A stretch of 64,000 nucleotides of DNA from PWQG01 sp050486205 (GCA_050486205.1 JBJHCW010000001.1:248001-312000), one strand, 5' to 3'; positions 8,870 through 18,008 are shown, counted from the first letter of the stretch. The notes: generated by a model from the sequence alone, not told the origin. A program made the numbers and translations.

Positions 8870-10426
8870 ATGAACGGTGCACAAGCCCTTGTGGAAACTC
8901 TCGCCAATTGTGGCGTGGAACTGTGCCTGGCCAATCCCGGGACATCGGAAATGCATTTGGTCGAAGGCCTGGACAAGGTGCCACAGCTACGATCTGTGCT
9001 GGCACTTTTCGAAGGTGTATGCACCGGCGCCGCCGACGGATACGGCCGTATGGCCGGCAAACCGGCAGCCACGCTGTTGCATCTTGGCCCCGGCCTTGCC
9101 AATGGCATTGCCAATCTGCACAACGCGCGCAAGGCCGGCACACCCATCATCAACCTGGTCGGCAACCATCCTCAATTCCACATGGGATACGATGCCCCGC
9201 TCACTTCGGATATTGATACACTGGCGCGCAACTGCTCATCCTGGATCAAATCCTGCAGCACAGCCGACACGCTGGCCCGTGATGGTGCCGAAGCATGGGC
9301 CGCAGCCATGCGGGCCACACCGGGGTCGCAGGGACAGATTTCCACGCTGATCATTGGCGCGGATGCCGCCTGGGGTGACTCACCCGGCCCTGCCAGTGCA
9401 GTGCCTGCACCGCGTCGTGCACCGGTTGCTGACAGCTCTGTTGAAGCCTCTGCTCGCGCACTTGCATCCGGTGAGCCCTGCGTTGTCATCCTGGAGCATC
9501 AGGCGGTATCCGACGCCGCGCTGGAGGCAGCCGGGCGTATTCGCGGCAAGACGTCCTGCCGCCTGATGACTGCCACCTTTCCTGCCCGCGTGGACAGTGG
9601 CGCGGGTACTGTCAGCGTCGAACGTATGCCGTATTTCCCGGAACAGATCCTGGCGTCACTGGACGGGATCAAGCACCTGATCCTGGTTGGTGGCCAGACA
9701 CCTGCCAGCTTCTTTGCCTACCGCAACATGCCAAGCCGACTGGTGCCGGAAGGCTGTCAGGTCCATACACTGGCCCGCACAGAGGAAGATGCCGTTGACG
9801 CACTTGTGCGGCTTGGGCAAGCACTGGATGCTACAGACTCGCCCGTGCAGCGCCTGCCCCGCAGCGAGGGTGGCATACCCCAGGGCAACAGCCTCGACAA
9901 CAGATCCATGACCCAGGTGATCGCCGCCACCTTGCCGGAACAGGCCATAGTGTGCACCGACTCCGGCGCAGGCAACGGCATGTTCCCCTACTGCCAGGGC
10001 GCCAACCCTCACAGTTGGTTAAGCCTTACCGGTGGCTCCATCGGACAGGGCGGGCCGGTATCCACCGGCGCTGCACTGGCCTGCCCCAATCGTCCCGTAG
10101 TAGCCCTGCTGGGCGACGGTGGTGCCGGTTACACCATTCAATGCCTGTGGACTCAGGCCCGGGAGCAGCTTAACGTCACCACAGTGATTTTTGCCAATCG
10201 CGCGTACAACATCCTGAACATCGAGTATTCACGGCTGGGTGTTGAAAATGTGGGTGCGACGGCCGCCAGCCTGTTCGATATCGGCAACCCGGAGGTGGAC
10301 TGGACCGCCATGGCTGCCAGCATGGGCGTACCCAGTGCCAGGGCCGAAACGCCACAGCAGCTGGCCACTCTGCTGGAGCGCAGCTATCGCGAGCCAGGTC
10401 CGTTCCTGATCCAGGCGCAGTGCTGA
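8870..10426 (+). CDS. Thiamine-diphosphate enzyme, acetolactate synthase large-subunit-like
   Basis: A 518-residue ThDP-dependent enzyme of the acetolactate synthase/benzoylformate decarboxylase superfamily. Glu48 in ALFEGVCTGAADGYGRM is the conserved cofactor-activating glutamate. The C-terminal ThDP/Mg site reads ALLGDGGAGYTIQCLW, followed by IFANRAYNIL. It matches a group of roughly 515-residue proteins often annotated as acetolactate synthase large subunit, but no regulatory small subunit or ilv gene is nearby, so a 2-oxoacid decarboxylase or other carboligase is equally possible. The ATG at 8870 has GGAG nine bases upstream; extending to 8792 would add a non-conserved tail. Confidence 0.85.
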   Translation: MNGAQALVETLANCGVELCLANPGTSEMHLVEGLDKVPQLRSVLALFEGVCTGAADGYGRMAGKPAATLLHLGPGLANGIANLHNARKAGTPIINLVGNHPQFHMGYDAPLTSDIDTLARNCSSWIKSCSTADTLARDGAEAWAAAMRATPGSQGQISTLIIGADAAWGDSPGPASAVPAPRRAPVADSSVEASARALASGEPCVVILEHQAVSDAALEAAGRIRGKTSCRLMTATFPARVDSGAGTVSVERMPYFPEQILASLDGIKHLILVGGQTPASFFAYRNMPSRLVPEGCQVHTLARTEEDAVDALVRLGQALDATDSPVQRLPRSEGGIPQGNSLDNRSMTQVIAATLPEQAIVCTDSGAGNGMFPYCQGANPHSWLSLTGGSIGQGGPVSTGAALACPNRPVVALLGDGGAGYTIQCLWTQAREQLNVTTVIFANRAYNILNIEYSRLGVENVGATAASLFDIGNPEVDWTAMAASMGVPSARAETPQQLATLLERSYREPGPFLIQAQC

Positions 10427-10470
10427 AAGCCGGTTCCGGATCGATGACAGGCGGGCTCAGTTGGGGATTT

Positions 10471-10487
10471 TCGCCAAAAATTGGCGA
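10471..10487 (+). terminator. Possible terminator after the ThDP enzyme gene
   Basis: A perfect seven-pair hairpin, TCGCCAA-AAA-TTGGCGA, lies 44 bases after the stop codon and is followed by TTATT. The stem is short and AT-rich, so strength is doubtful. Confidence 0.4.
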
Positions 10488-10628
10488 TTATTCCCGGGCC
10501 CGGCGAGTCTTGCAATCGCAAGCCTTTGTTTTAAAACACTTTATTTGCTGGCACAAAATTCGCTTATAACCGGGTACCTATGACGGCAATACTGTCGACA
10601 CCGGAAACACTTTACGGAAACCGTGCCC

Positions 10629-10916
10629 ATGAAATTGCTCAACGCTCTGTTTACACTGCTCCTGCTGATACTGCTCGCCGTGTTCCTGCTGCCCGTGATC
10701 GGCGCCACTCTCGCATTGCTGGTAGCCGGCGGTATTTTCCTGATCTGGCTGCTGCCCATTCTGCTTATCATGGGATCCGAGCAGGCTACACGACTGGAAA
10801 AACTGTGCTGGATACTGGCTATACTGTTCCTGTCCTGGTTTGCCTGGATACTGTACGCGTTGCTTGGACCCGTGGTGCCCAAGCGACGTTACCGCTACTA
10901 CGAAGATTATTATTGA
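10629..10916 (+). CDS. Small hydrophobic membrane protein
   Basis: A 95-residue protein with about three hydrophobic helices: LLNALFTLLLLILLAVFLLP, an Ala/Gly/Leu-rich second segment, and LEKLCWILAILFLSWFAWIL. The C-terminal tail is basic and tyrosine-rich (RRYRYYEDYY). I do not recognise a named family. The ATG at 10629 is used; an in-frame GTG at 10623 is possible but has no better ribosome site. It sits between the ThDP enzyme and the amidohydrolase genes with gaps of about 200 and 86 bases, so it may be independent. Being short, it could also be a spurious frame, but the composition is strongly membrane-like. Confidence 0.6.
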   Translation: MKLLNALFTLLLLILLAVFLLPVIGATLALLVAGGIFLIWLLPILLIMGSEQATRLEKLCWILAILFLSWFAWILYALLGPVVPKRRYRYYEDYY

Positions 10917-11002
10917 ACAGGTCAATCGGGATTGCGCAGCCAGCAACCGCTTTCTGCGCCAGACCATGACAAGCTGCCGCTCATGGTGATACCGTTGGCG
11001 CC

Positions 11003-12040
11003 ATGACAACACCAGCCCCTGGCACTGATGCCTGGCTTGACCAGGTACAGGAAGACATCATTGATCCGGAACGTCCGATTATCGATGCGCACCACCATTT
11101 GTGGCGCAAGCGTTTCGGACGTGATTACCTGCTGGACGAGCACTGGCAGGATACCGCATCCGGCCACGCCATCAAGAAGACGGTTTTCATAGAGTGCCGC
11201 GCATTTTATTTGCGTGAAGGCGCCGAACATCTGCGACCCGCCGGCGAGACGGCTTACATCGGTGAACTGGCCGCGCAATCACTGCAGCAAAGCACGCATC
11301 CACCCATCGCAGGCATTGTGGCCCACGCAGACCTGACACTGGCCGGGCGTGCGCCAGAACTGTTTGACGAGCTGATGACCGCGCACGAAAAACACTGTAT
11401 CGGCCTGTTCTGCGGCATCCGTCATGCCGGCGCACGTGATCCGCGCCCGGAGGATCTTTTGATTCCGGGCCAGGCACCCGCCTACCTTTACGGGCGTGAA
11501 GATTTCCGACAGGGTTTGAGAGCACTGGCAGCGCGCGGCCTTGTATACGATACCTGGCACTACCACCATCAGAATGTTGACTTCATTGATCTGGCTGAAG
11601 CGGTACCGGAAACCACAATGGTACTCGATCATTTCGGCACACCGCTTGGCGTAGGGATCTACCGTGGCGCCCGCGATGCAATATTCGAACAATGGAAAGA
11701 CGATATCCGGCGCCTGTCCCGGTGCTCGAATGTCTATGCAAAACTGGGTGGACTGGCCATGCCCGACAACGGATTTGGTTGGGACAGGCGGGCAATGCCA
11801 CCCACGTCGGACGAGTTTGTCGCCGCCCAGAGGCGCTATTACCTGCACACACTGGAGTGCTTCGGCCCCGAGCGTTGCATGTTCGAAAGCAACTTCCCCG
11901 TTGATCGCCTGTCGATTTCCTACCCGGTGCTCTGGAATGGATTCAAGAAAATGGTCGCCGACTTCAGCGAAGATGAAAAACATGCCCTGTTCTACGGGAC
12001 AGCGGAACGGGTTTACGGACTGGATCGCTTGCCGGACTGA
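11003..12040 (+). CDS. Amidohydrolase family protein (amidohydrolase_2 type)
   Basis: A 345-residue TIM-barrel metal-dependent hydrolase. The first metal motif is IIDAHHHLW (residues about 28-36), followed by TVFIECRAFY, VLDHFGTPLG and the C-terminal MFESNFPVDR, in which the aspartate would complete the site. The order fits the amidohydrolase_2 (PF04909-like) group, which includes 2-pyrone-4,6-dicarboxylate lactonase-like enzymes. The substrate is probably a small carboxylic acid or lactone; nothing nearby fixes it. The last 28 bases overlap the convergent thioesterase gene. Confidence 0.85.
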   Translation: MTTPAPGTDAWLDQVQEDIIDPERPIIDAHHHLWRKRFGRDYLLDEHWQDTASGHAIKKTVFIECRAFYLREGAEHLRPAGETAYIGELAAQSLQQSTHPPIAGIVAHADLTLAGRAPELFDELMTAHEKHCIGLFCGIRHAGARDPRPEDLLIPGQAPAYLYGREDFRQGLRALAARGLVYDTWHYHHQNVDFIDLAEAVPETTMVLDHFGTPLGVGIYRGARDAIFEQWKDDIRRLSRCSNVYAKLGGLAMPDNGFGWDRRAMPPTSDEFVAAQRRYYLHTLECFGPERCMFESNFPVDRLSISYPVLWNGFKKMVADFSEDEKHALFYGTAERVYGLDRLPD

Positions 12041-12525
12041 TTGCGCAGTTTACCGTCCAGCCTCTTGATCACGGCACTGGCAGTGAGGATGATACGACCA
12101 TTGGCACGCAAGGTTGCCCGCGTGAAGATCAGCGAACCGCCGCGGCGCGTCACCTCCCCCAGGCCTTCAACCACGTCCCCTGAAGCCGCGGGGCCGATGA
12201 ATTCGTTGTTGCACGTGACCGTCACCACACTTTCCTGGGTCCCGCCCAGCGCCGCTATACAGAGGGTGTAATCTGCGAACATCATCAACACCCCGCCGTG
12301 CACAATGCCGTGTGCATTGCAGTTGTGTGGCTGTATACGGAAGCGCGTATGCGCCAGCTCATTGTCCATTCGGAAGAAGAACGGGCCGGTGTAGTCCTCG
12401 GCGCTGTCCCCCTGCCAATGATTGTAAGTATCCGGCAGGCCGTAATCCTCGGGGCGTGGCACGGCCTTCTGGACTTTGGCCGGGTTTCCGGCCGGGTCTC
12501 TGGTCTGATCTGTTGGCTTTTGCAT
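12013..12525 (-). CDS. PaaI-type hotdog thioesterase
   Basis: A 170-residue single-hotdog acyl-CoA thioesterase. The core helix motif NAHGIVHGGVLMMFADYTL (about residues 69-87) is the PaaI/YbgC-type active-site region with the HGG turn, and the strand VTVTCNNEFIGPA follows. It probably hydrolyses aromatic or short/medium acyl-CoA thioesters in the cytoplasm. The extra N-terminal 45 residues are polar and typical of a subgroup found in proteobacteria and sphingomonads. Its 3' end overlaps the stop of the convergent amidohydrolase gene. It follows the patatin-like gene by 38 bases and may be co-transcribed with it. Confidence 0.85.
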   Translation of the reverse strand: MQKPTDQTRDPAGNPAKVQKAVPRPEDYGLPDTYNHWQGDSAEDYTGPFFFRMDNELAHTRFRIQPHNCNAHGIVHGGVLMMFADYTLCIAALGGTQESVVTVTCNNEFIGPAASGDVVEGLGEVTRRGGSLIFTRATLRANGRIILTASAVIKRLDGKLRNQSGKRSSP

Positions 12526-12563
12526 CCGCCGGATTATGCCACATCAGTGCCTTGCCACAAAGC

Positions 12564-13664
12564 TCAGGGGTGAAAGGTCGCTGGCAGGTGCCGGACGCGG
12601 CGGGTGCTCAGTGGTTGGATGGCATCAGGGCTGAAACCACAATCCACCATGCGGGCGAATTCCTCCCCCATCCGCGCAGACGCGGACAACACCGCATCCC
12701 AGTACGCCAGTCGCTCGGCATCAGACAGCGTCTCGAAGTCCTTTCGATCAGGAATCTTGCCATAGGGCAGACTGGCAACAAATTCAGCTGAAGGCGCCAC
12801 CAGCAACACATTATCGAAGTGTTGGGCACGAATGCGTCGCCACGGCGCCAGCTTGTCGAACCAACCAGGTGTGATGCCTGCATAAAAGTGTGGATACAGT
12901 ACCAGACCGTCCACGTCACAAAACGGCAGGTCAAAGTGGTAATCGATAATGCCTCCGTCCCGGAACAGGCTGCCTCTCATCCCTGAAACATCGGTCACAC
13001 CTTCCATGACAAGCGGAATGGAGCCGGTTGCCATCAGCGCTGCCTTGACATCATCTGCCTGTAATTCGCAGAAGCGCGTGGGCAGGTCATCCGGTTGCAG
13101 GACGCAGGCTTCGGGGTGGCGATTGTGGAAAACCACCCGCTCCAGAAACAGCGACAGGCTGCGCCTGCTGAACATATTGGCCAGACCACAGGCCGCCAGC
13201 CCGGCGGTCAGCAGGTGTCTGTGTTCTGAACGCAGCGGGCGACGCGCCCGGTTGGCCAGAATGTTCACATGCACCAGCGGATTGGCTGCGATTTCCTCCG
13301 CCCCGCTATCGCCAAGCACCCTGTCAAGCAATTGCCGGGCCTCACGGCTTACCTCGTGTCTGTCCGGCGACGCCGAATATGTCTGCTGAGAATAATACCG
13401 GGCAAGCAGGTCAAGGGCTGCAACCGGCTCCTTGCGAGCCAGGCAGGCAAGGCGCCAGGCCCCGGCGGAAGTCCCCATGGTAGCCAGCGGCGTTGTTCGC
13501 CCGGCAAAAAATTCGCCGAACAGGTAACGATCAAGACCGTATAACACAAACCACTTCGGACCACCGGAGGCACCGACGATCAGGCGAAAATCCTGCTGGT
13601 TCAGGCCAGATTCCCTCACATGCGCAAGCGCGCGAGGACCGGCCATCAGGGTAAGGGCTGACAT
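12564..13664 (-). CDS. Patatin-like phospholipase family protein
   Basis: About 366 residues. It carries an N-terminal glycine-rich oxyanion motif (VGASGGPKWF), the nucleophile elbow GTSAG (G-x-S-x-G), and a later FRDGGIIDYH segment giving the Asp of the Ser-Asp dyad (DGG/DGA motif). This is the complete patatin catalytic set, so an acyl hydrolase or phospholipase is expected. No signal peptide is evident from the chosen ATG at 13664. In-frame upstream starts (13694 and 13772) exist, and the ribosome site is weak for all of them. It is divergent from the TPR gene, leaving about 170 bases between. Confidence 0.8.
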   Translation of the reverse strand: MSALTLMAGPRALAHVRESGLNQQDFRLIVGASGGPKWFVLYGLDRYLFGEFFAGRTTPLATMGTSAGAWRLACLARKEPVAALDLLARYYSQQTYSASPDRHEVSREARQLLDRVLGDSGAEEIAANPLVHVNILANRARRPLRSEHRHLLTAGLAACGLANMFSRRSLSLFLERVVFHNRHPEACVLQPDDLPTRFCELQADDVKAALMATGSIPLVMEGVTDVSGMRGSLFRDGGIIDYHFDLPFCDVDGLVLYPHFYAGITPGWFDKLAPWRRIRAQHFDNVLLVAPSAEFVASLPYGKIPDRKDFETLSDAERLAYWDAVLSASARMGEEFARMVDCGFSPDAIQPLSTRRVRHLPATFHP

Positions 13665-13836
13665 ACAGTAATCCCAAGCAAGCATCAGATAACAATCCAG
13701 CATGGCTGCGGCGCGCCTGATGCCGGTTTCACACAGCTGCAAGCTGCCTCCGGGGCCAAGGCTGAACATCAATGACCAGGCAGCACTTCATGATACACTG
13801 TCGCCCATGAAATACTCATTTTGTACTGGTGACGTG

Positions 13837-14559
13837 ATGAAACAACAAAGCATGGCACGCAAGCTGGTTTTTCTGCTGAGCCTGTGTCTGATGATGATCG
13901 GCCACTCATCGTCCTGGGCGCAAGGCAGCAGTTCACGCAGCGCTTCCTCCAACGATACCGATCTGGCCATTCGCCATTACCAGCGCGGCAATACCTACAA
14001 CAATCTTGGCCGCTACGAAGATGCGATTGAAGAGTACCGCCTCTCGGTGGCAGCGCACAGCGAGTTTCTGGATTCCTACCGCAATATGGGCAATATCTTC
14101 ATGACACTCGAGCGCCCCGAAGAGGCGGTGCCCATGTATATCCGTTTCGTCAATCTCTACGACGGCCCGCCCGATACAGCGCTGCGTGCGGCGCTCACTA
14201 ACATCGGCAACGAACTGCGTGCCATGGATCGCTATCAGGACGCCCTGGAATATGACCTGCGCGCGGTACAGGCAGACCGGGACAATCGCTCCCTGGTGTT
14301 TCTGCTCGGCAATGCCTACGAGAATCGGGGTTATCCGGAAAAAGCCGCACAGGTATACGAGAAGGCATTGGAATTGCATCCTACCGATGCTTTCTTTCAT
14401 CGCACGCTGGGCCGCATGTATGACGAACAGGACGAACTGGAGAAGGCGCTGGAGCACTATCGGCGCGCGGCCGAAATTGACCTGAGCAGTGACTTTTACC
14501 GCCAGCTGGTGCGCGAAACCGAAGAGCGAATCCAATGGCGGCAGCAGGACAACAACTGA
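13837..14559 (+). CDS. Secreted TPR-repeat protein
   Basis: A 240-residue protein with a signal peptide (LVFLLSLCLMMIGHSSSWAQ) followed by at least four tetratricopeptide repeats: IRHYQRGNTYNNLGRYEDAI, a second with YRNMGNIFMTLERPEEAV, then FLLGNAYENRGYPEKAAQVY and HRTLGRMYDEQDELEKALEHY. TPR domains mediate protein-protein contacts; the location would be periplasmic. The ATG at 13837 places the signal sequence correctly; the ATG at 13807 would add ten residues. No enzymatic domain is visible. It is convergent with the aminopeptidase gene, 34 bases away. Confidence 0.75.
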   Translation: MKQQSMARKLVFLLSLCLMMIGHSSSWAQGSSSRSASSNDTDLAIRHYQRGNTYNNLGRYEDAIEEYRLSVAAHSEFLDSYRNMGNIFMTLERPEEAVPMYIRFVNLYDGPPDTALRAALTNIGNELRAMDRYQDALEYDLRAVQADRDNRSLVFLLGNAYENRGYPEKAAQVYEKALELHPTDAFFHRTLGRMYDEQDELEKALEHYRRAAEIDLSSDFYRQLVRETEERIQWRQQDNN

Positions 14560-14593
14560 ACGACCCGCATCCGGGAATCGTCTGGCGTCAGGG

Positions 14594-15670
14594 TCAGGCG
14601 TCGGGTACGCGCTGCGCTGCATCCATCAACGCAGCCACGGCCGCCTGTCGCTCCTCGGCGGACAGTGCTATCAGTGACACCACGGCCTCGTGGAACGAGG
14701 CCCACTCACGCCCCTGCTGTTCAAACAACACTTCAAACGCCGGAATCAGATCGTTGTATGACGCTACCGTTGCCAGCTGCGCATTGTTGAGCGGTCCGTT
14801 GAACCATCCCTGATAGGCATTGACACCCCAGGCCTGAACCAGCGAACCGTGCTCATCCCGCAGCGCCTGTTGCAATGCCGCCTTTTCGCCCCGCATCTGC
14901 TCTTCCGACAGATCTGACAGGTACAGTTCGGCAAAGGCGTCCCGGTACCGGATGACCAGCGACGTGAAGTCGGCATGGCGTTGCTGCTCAGCCAGTACCT
15001 GCTGGTAAAGCGCCGTGTCACCCTCTTCATCCAGCCAAAGACGCAAACCTTCACGCTCGACAAAACTGGCATAACTTTCGTTGAAGGTGGTATCACCAGG
15101 CAGATAGGCCCGCTGATGTGCAAGTTCATGAAACACCAACCCGGCCAACCGGTGAGGTGGACGATTCATCAGCGTACTGAACAGCGGATCAGCAAACCAG
15201 CCCAGAGTCGAGTAGGCATCCACGCCGCCCACATAGACATCAAAACCCTGCTCGGCCAACTGCCCCGCATAGGCCCTTGCACGATGCTCGGCAAAGTAAC
15301 CACGATAGGCAACACAGCCGGCAATCGGAAAACACCAGGTCACCGGTACAGTGGAAAACTCAGGAGCAGCAAACACGTTCCACAACACGTGCTCACGGTC
15401 AAGGTCCACAAAACTTCGGTAACTGCCACCCGCATCCAGCGCCAGCCTGTGTTCGGCAAACTCCCGGGCGCGCAACACTGTCTCAAGCCGCTCGCGCTCC
15501 GGAGCCGCAAGTGAGTCGTCTGCCAGCAATCGCTCGATGGGTTGGCGTTGCAACAACAGGGACAATTGACCGCTGGCGGCGTGGGTGTAATAGGAAAGGC
15601 TGTCACATGCGCTGAGCAACAGGGCCAGTACTGCGACCGGAATGATTCGCAAGACCTGCACGAACATCAT
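14594..15670 (-). CDS. Putative zinc aminopeptidase lipoprotein
   Basis: A 358-residue lipoprotein with a lipobox (LLLSAC). It contains the zinc-metalloprotease signature VFHELAHQRAY (HExxH-type, about residue 180) and the downstream FNESYASFVE glutamate ligand. This combination identifies the bacterial aminopeptidase family PF10023 (formerly DUF2265). The peptidase would face the periplasm from a lipid anchor. Its ATG overlaps the stop of the upstream glutaminyl cyclase gene by four bases (ATGA), indicating translational coupling. Substrate unknown; pairing with an enzyme that modifies N-terminal glutamine is intriguing because both act on protein N-termini. Confidence 0.85.
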   Translation of the reverse strand: MMFVQVLRIIPVAVLALLLSACDSLSYYTHAASGQLSLLLQRQPIERLLADDSLAAPERERLETVLRAREFAEHRLALDAGGSYRSFVDLDREHVLWNVFAAPEFSTVPVTWCFPIAGCVAYRGYFAEHRARAYAGQLAEQGFDVYVGGVDAYSTLGWFADPLFSTLMNRPPHRLAGLVFHELAHQRAYLPGDTTFNESYASFVEREGLRLWLDEEGDTALYQQVLAEQQRHADFTSLVIRYRDAFAELYLSDLSEEQMRGEKAALQQALRDEHGSLVQAWGVNAYQGWFNGPLNNAQLATVASYNDLIPAFEVLFEQQGREWASFHEAVVSLIALSAEERQAAVAALMDAAQRVPDA

Positions 15671-16461
15671 CTTGGTACAAGTTCGATTTCAAAGATGTGT
15701 GCCCAGAGTTTGCCGGTAACCAGCAGCCGCTCCTGGCCTTCGTCCCAGGCAATGCCGTTGAGTACCGCTTCATTGGCACTGCCGTGAATGCTGGTGTGAT
15801 CAATCAATCCGCTCAGGTCAACAATGCCCGTCACGTCGCCTGACGCCGGATCAATACGCACAATATGGTCCTGCATCCAGACATTGGCCCAGACTTCACC
15901 ATCTATCCACGCCAGCTCGTTGAGGTTGCGCACCGGCTGTCCGTCAGCCGTGACACGAACCCGGTGCTCCGCCACAAAGGTGTCCGGATCAATGAATTGC
16001 AGGTATTCGGTGCCATCGCTGAGAACCAGACGCGTGCCATTCCAGGCCAGACCCCAACCCTCACCCGGATGATAGTGAGTGGTCAGGGTCTCGAAGGTTT
16101 CCAGGTCATGAACAAACACCACATTGGAGCGCCATGTAAGCTGGTAGATGCGGTCATCAACAATGGCAACCCCTTCACCAAAATACTGATCGGCAAGTCT
16201 TCGACTCTGCAGAACCTCGCCGGATTCCAGATCGATACGTGAGAGCGTGGACCGTCCATGAAGACCGGTGCCTTCGTACAGGTATCCATCATGAAACTGT
16301 AAGCCCTGGGTGAACGCATCCGTGCGGTGTGGATAGGCAGTTACCACTCGATAGTCGTAAACAGGGATCCCGGCTGTGGCCGTCCCGTTGACCGCAGGGG
16401 CACAGGCCACCAGCAGCAGGCAAAGCACATAGAGCTTTCTGGTTAACACACCGGCTCCCAT
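15667..16461 (-). CDS. Glutaminyl-peptide cyclotransferase, plant/bacterial type
   Basis: A 264-residue enzyme that converts N-terminal glutamine to pyroglutamate. The beta-propeller motifs of the family are present: AFTQGLQFHDGYLYEGTGL, YQLTWRSNVVFVHD, EGWGLAWNGTRLVLSDGT, LNELAWIDGEVWANVW and NGIAWDEGQERLLVTGK. The N-terminus looks like a lipoprotein signal (LCLLLVAC), so it is probably periplasmic and lipid-anchored. It is the first gene of a two-gene unit with the aminopeptidase lipoprotein. The divergent HIT gene starts 43 bases away, so the promoters overlap. Confidence 0.92.
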   Translation of the reverse strand: MGAGVLTRKLYVLCLLLVACAPAVNGTATAGIPVYDYRVVTAYPHRTDAFTQGLQFHDGYLYEGTGLHGRSTLSRIDLESGEVLQSRRLADQYFGEGVAIVDDRIYQLTWRSNVVFVHDLETFETLTTHYHPGEGWGLAWNGTRLVLSDGTEYLQFIDPDTFVAEHRVRVTADGQPVRNLNELAWIDGEVWANVWMQDHIVRIDPASGDVTGIVDLSGLIDHTSIHGSANEAVLNGIAWDEGQERLLVTGKLWAHIFEIELVPR

Positions 16462-16504
16462 CTGATATAACTCGTGTCAGGCAGTTTATGGAGGAAGAAA
16501 TACT

Positions 16505-16852
16505 ATGGCAAGTGATTGTCTGTTCTGCAAGATTATAGCTGGTGACATCCCGTCAGAACGGGTGTACGCCGATGAGCATGTCTACGCCTTCCGTGATGTC
16601 AACCCGCAGGCGCCAACACATATCCTGGTCATTCCCCGTAAACACATCAGCAGTATCAACAAAGCCGATGAGGGAGATGAGGCCTTGCTTGGGAAATTGC
16701 TGCTATGCGGCCAGCGTATCGCAGCGCAGGAGGATCTGCAGGAAGCCGGATTCCGCTTTGTGATCAATACTGGCGAACATGGCGGACAGAGTGTCTTCCA
16801 CATCCACTTGCATGTTATTGGTGGCCGCCAGTTGAGCTGGCCGCCCGGTTAA
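16505..16852 (+). CDS. HIT-family nucleotide-binding protein (HinT-like)
   Basis: A 115-residue histidine-triad protein. It begins CLFCKIIAGDIPSERVYAD and ends with the triad FHIHLHVIGGRQLSWPPG (H-x-H-x-H). This matches HinT, a purine nucleoside phosphoramidase acting on adenylated and lysyl-AMP type substrates in the cytoplasm. Length is normal (about 112-119). The ribosome site GGAGGAAG lies nine bases before the ATG. It is convergent with mtnA, the stops being only 11 bases apart. Confidence 0.95.
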   Translation: MASDCLFCKIIAGDIPSERVYADEHVYAFRDVNPQAPTHILVIPRKHISSINKADEGDEALLGKLLLCGQRIAAQEDLQEAGFRFVINTGEHGGQSVFHIHLHVIGGRQLSWPPG

Positions 16853-16863
16853 GCCAGTCGGGG

Positions 16864-17955
16864 TCAGACCTGTGCTTTTAACGCGGCCACACCCTCAGCA
16901 GTGGCCGGCACAACACCCTGCTCCGTGATCAGGCCGGTAACCAGGCGGGCAGGGGTGACATCAAAACCGGGGTTGCTGGCACGTGTCCCCTCTGGTGTGA
17001 CCCGCACGGCAGTTAAGCTGCCGTCTTCTCCCAGCCCATGCACCAGGCAGATCTCATCGCCATCACGTTCCTCAATGGGAATTGCGGTCACGCCATCACG
17101 CAGGCTGAAATCTATTGTGGAAACCGGCAGCGCCACATAAAAGGGAATACCGTTGTCTGCCGCTGCAAGGGCCTTCAGGTAAGTACCAATTTTGTTACAG
17201 ACATCGCCATCGGCGGTGGTCCGATCACTGCCCACGATACACAGGTCCACCTGGCCGTGTTGCATCAGATGACCACCGGCATTGTCGACGATCAGCGTGT
17301 GTGGCACCCCCATCTGACCAAGCTCCCAGACAGTAAGCGAGGCACCCTGACTGCGCGGGCGGGTTTCATCCACCCAGACATGCACTGGAATGCCGGCCTG
17401 ATGGGCTTTGTAGATGGGCGCAAGCGCCGTACCCCACTGCGCAGTGGCTAACCAGCCGGCATTGCAATGGGTCAGGATATTGAGTCGTTCCGCGCCGGCT
17501 GCCTGTCGGGTTTTCCAGGTCGCTTCAAGCACGGCCAGCCCATGATCACCAATGGCGTTGCAGGCTGCGGCATCTTCCTCCAGCAGCAAGCGGGCAAAAT
17601 CAAGAGCTGCCTGGGGCCGACCGCTCGCATCGCTCGTGCTTTCAAGGGTTCGGGCGGCGCGTTCCAGGGCCCAGTGCAGATTGACGGCGGTGGGCCGGGT
17701 AGCCAGCAGTTGCTGACAACCCGTTGCCAGGCTTGCACTGCGATCACGAAGTGCAAAGTACAGGCCGAACGCTGCCACGATGCCGATCAGCGGCGCGCCG
17801 CGAACCTGCATGTCGCTGATGGCACGACAGGCCTGCTGCAATGAGTTCACCGGTACAACGTCCAGCACATGCGGCAGGCGGGTCTGGTCAATGATCATCA
17901 ACTGGTCCGACTGATCGTCAAACCATACTGTTCGCGTTACAGATGCTGTTGTCAT
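16864..17955 (-). CDS. mtnA: S-methyl-5-thioribose-1-phosphate isomerase
   Basis: A 363-residue enzyme of the methionine salvage pathway that isomerises methylthioribose-1-phosphate to methylthioribulose-1-phosphate. The catalytic cysteine sits in LTHCNAGWLATAQWGTAL, and the catalytic aspartate in VGSDRTTADGDVCNKIGTY; MQVRGAPLIGIVAAFGL is the substrate-binding N-terminal motif. The protein belongs to the eIF2B-like fold. No mtnB, mtnC, mtnD or mtnP lies in the window, so the rest of the pathway must be elsewhere. A strong hairpin lies upstream at 18009-18035. Confidence 0.96.
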   Translation of the reverse strand: MTTASVTRTVWFDDQSDQLMIIDQTRLPHVLDVVPVNSLQQACRAISDMQVRGAPLIGIVAAFGLYFALRDRSASLATGCQQLLATRPTAVNLHWALERAARTLESTSDASGRPQAALDFARLLLEEDAAACNAIGDHGLAVLEATWKTRQAAGAERLNILTHCNAGWLATAQWGTALAPIYKAHQAGIPVHVWVDETRPRSQGASLTVWELGQMGVPHTLIVDNAGGHLMQHGQVDLCIVGSDRTTADGDVCNKIGTYLKALAAADNGIPFYVALPVSTIDFSLRDGVTAIPIEERDGDEICLVHGLGEDGSLTAVRVTPEGTRASNPGFDVTPARLVTGLITEQGVVPATAEGVAALKAQV

Positions 17956-18008
17956 GTGGTGGGAATCGACTCAGTGGGAGATGGCATGGGAGCCTCCATG
18001 TAGAACGG

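Noticed and set aside
16864..17955. A methionine-salvage gene cluster
   Set aside because: mtnA is alone; no other salvage gene is next to it.
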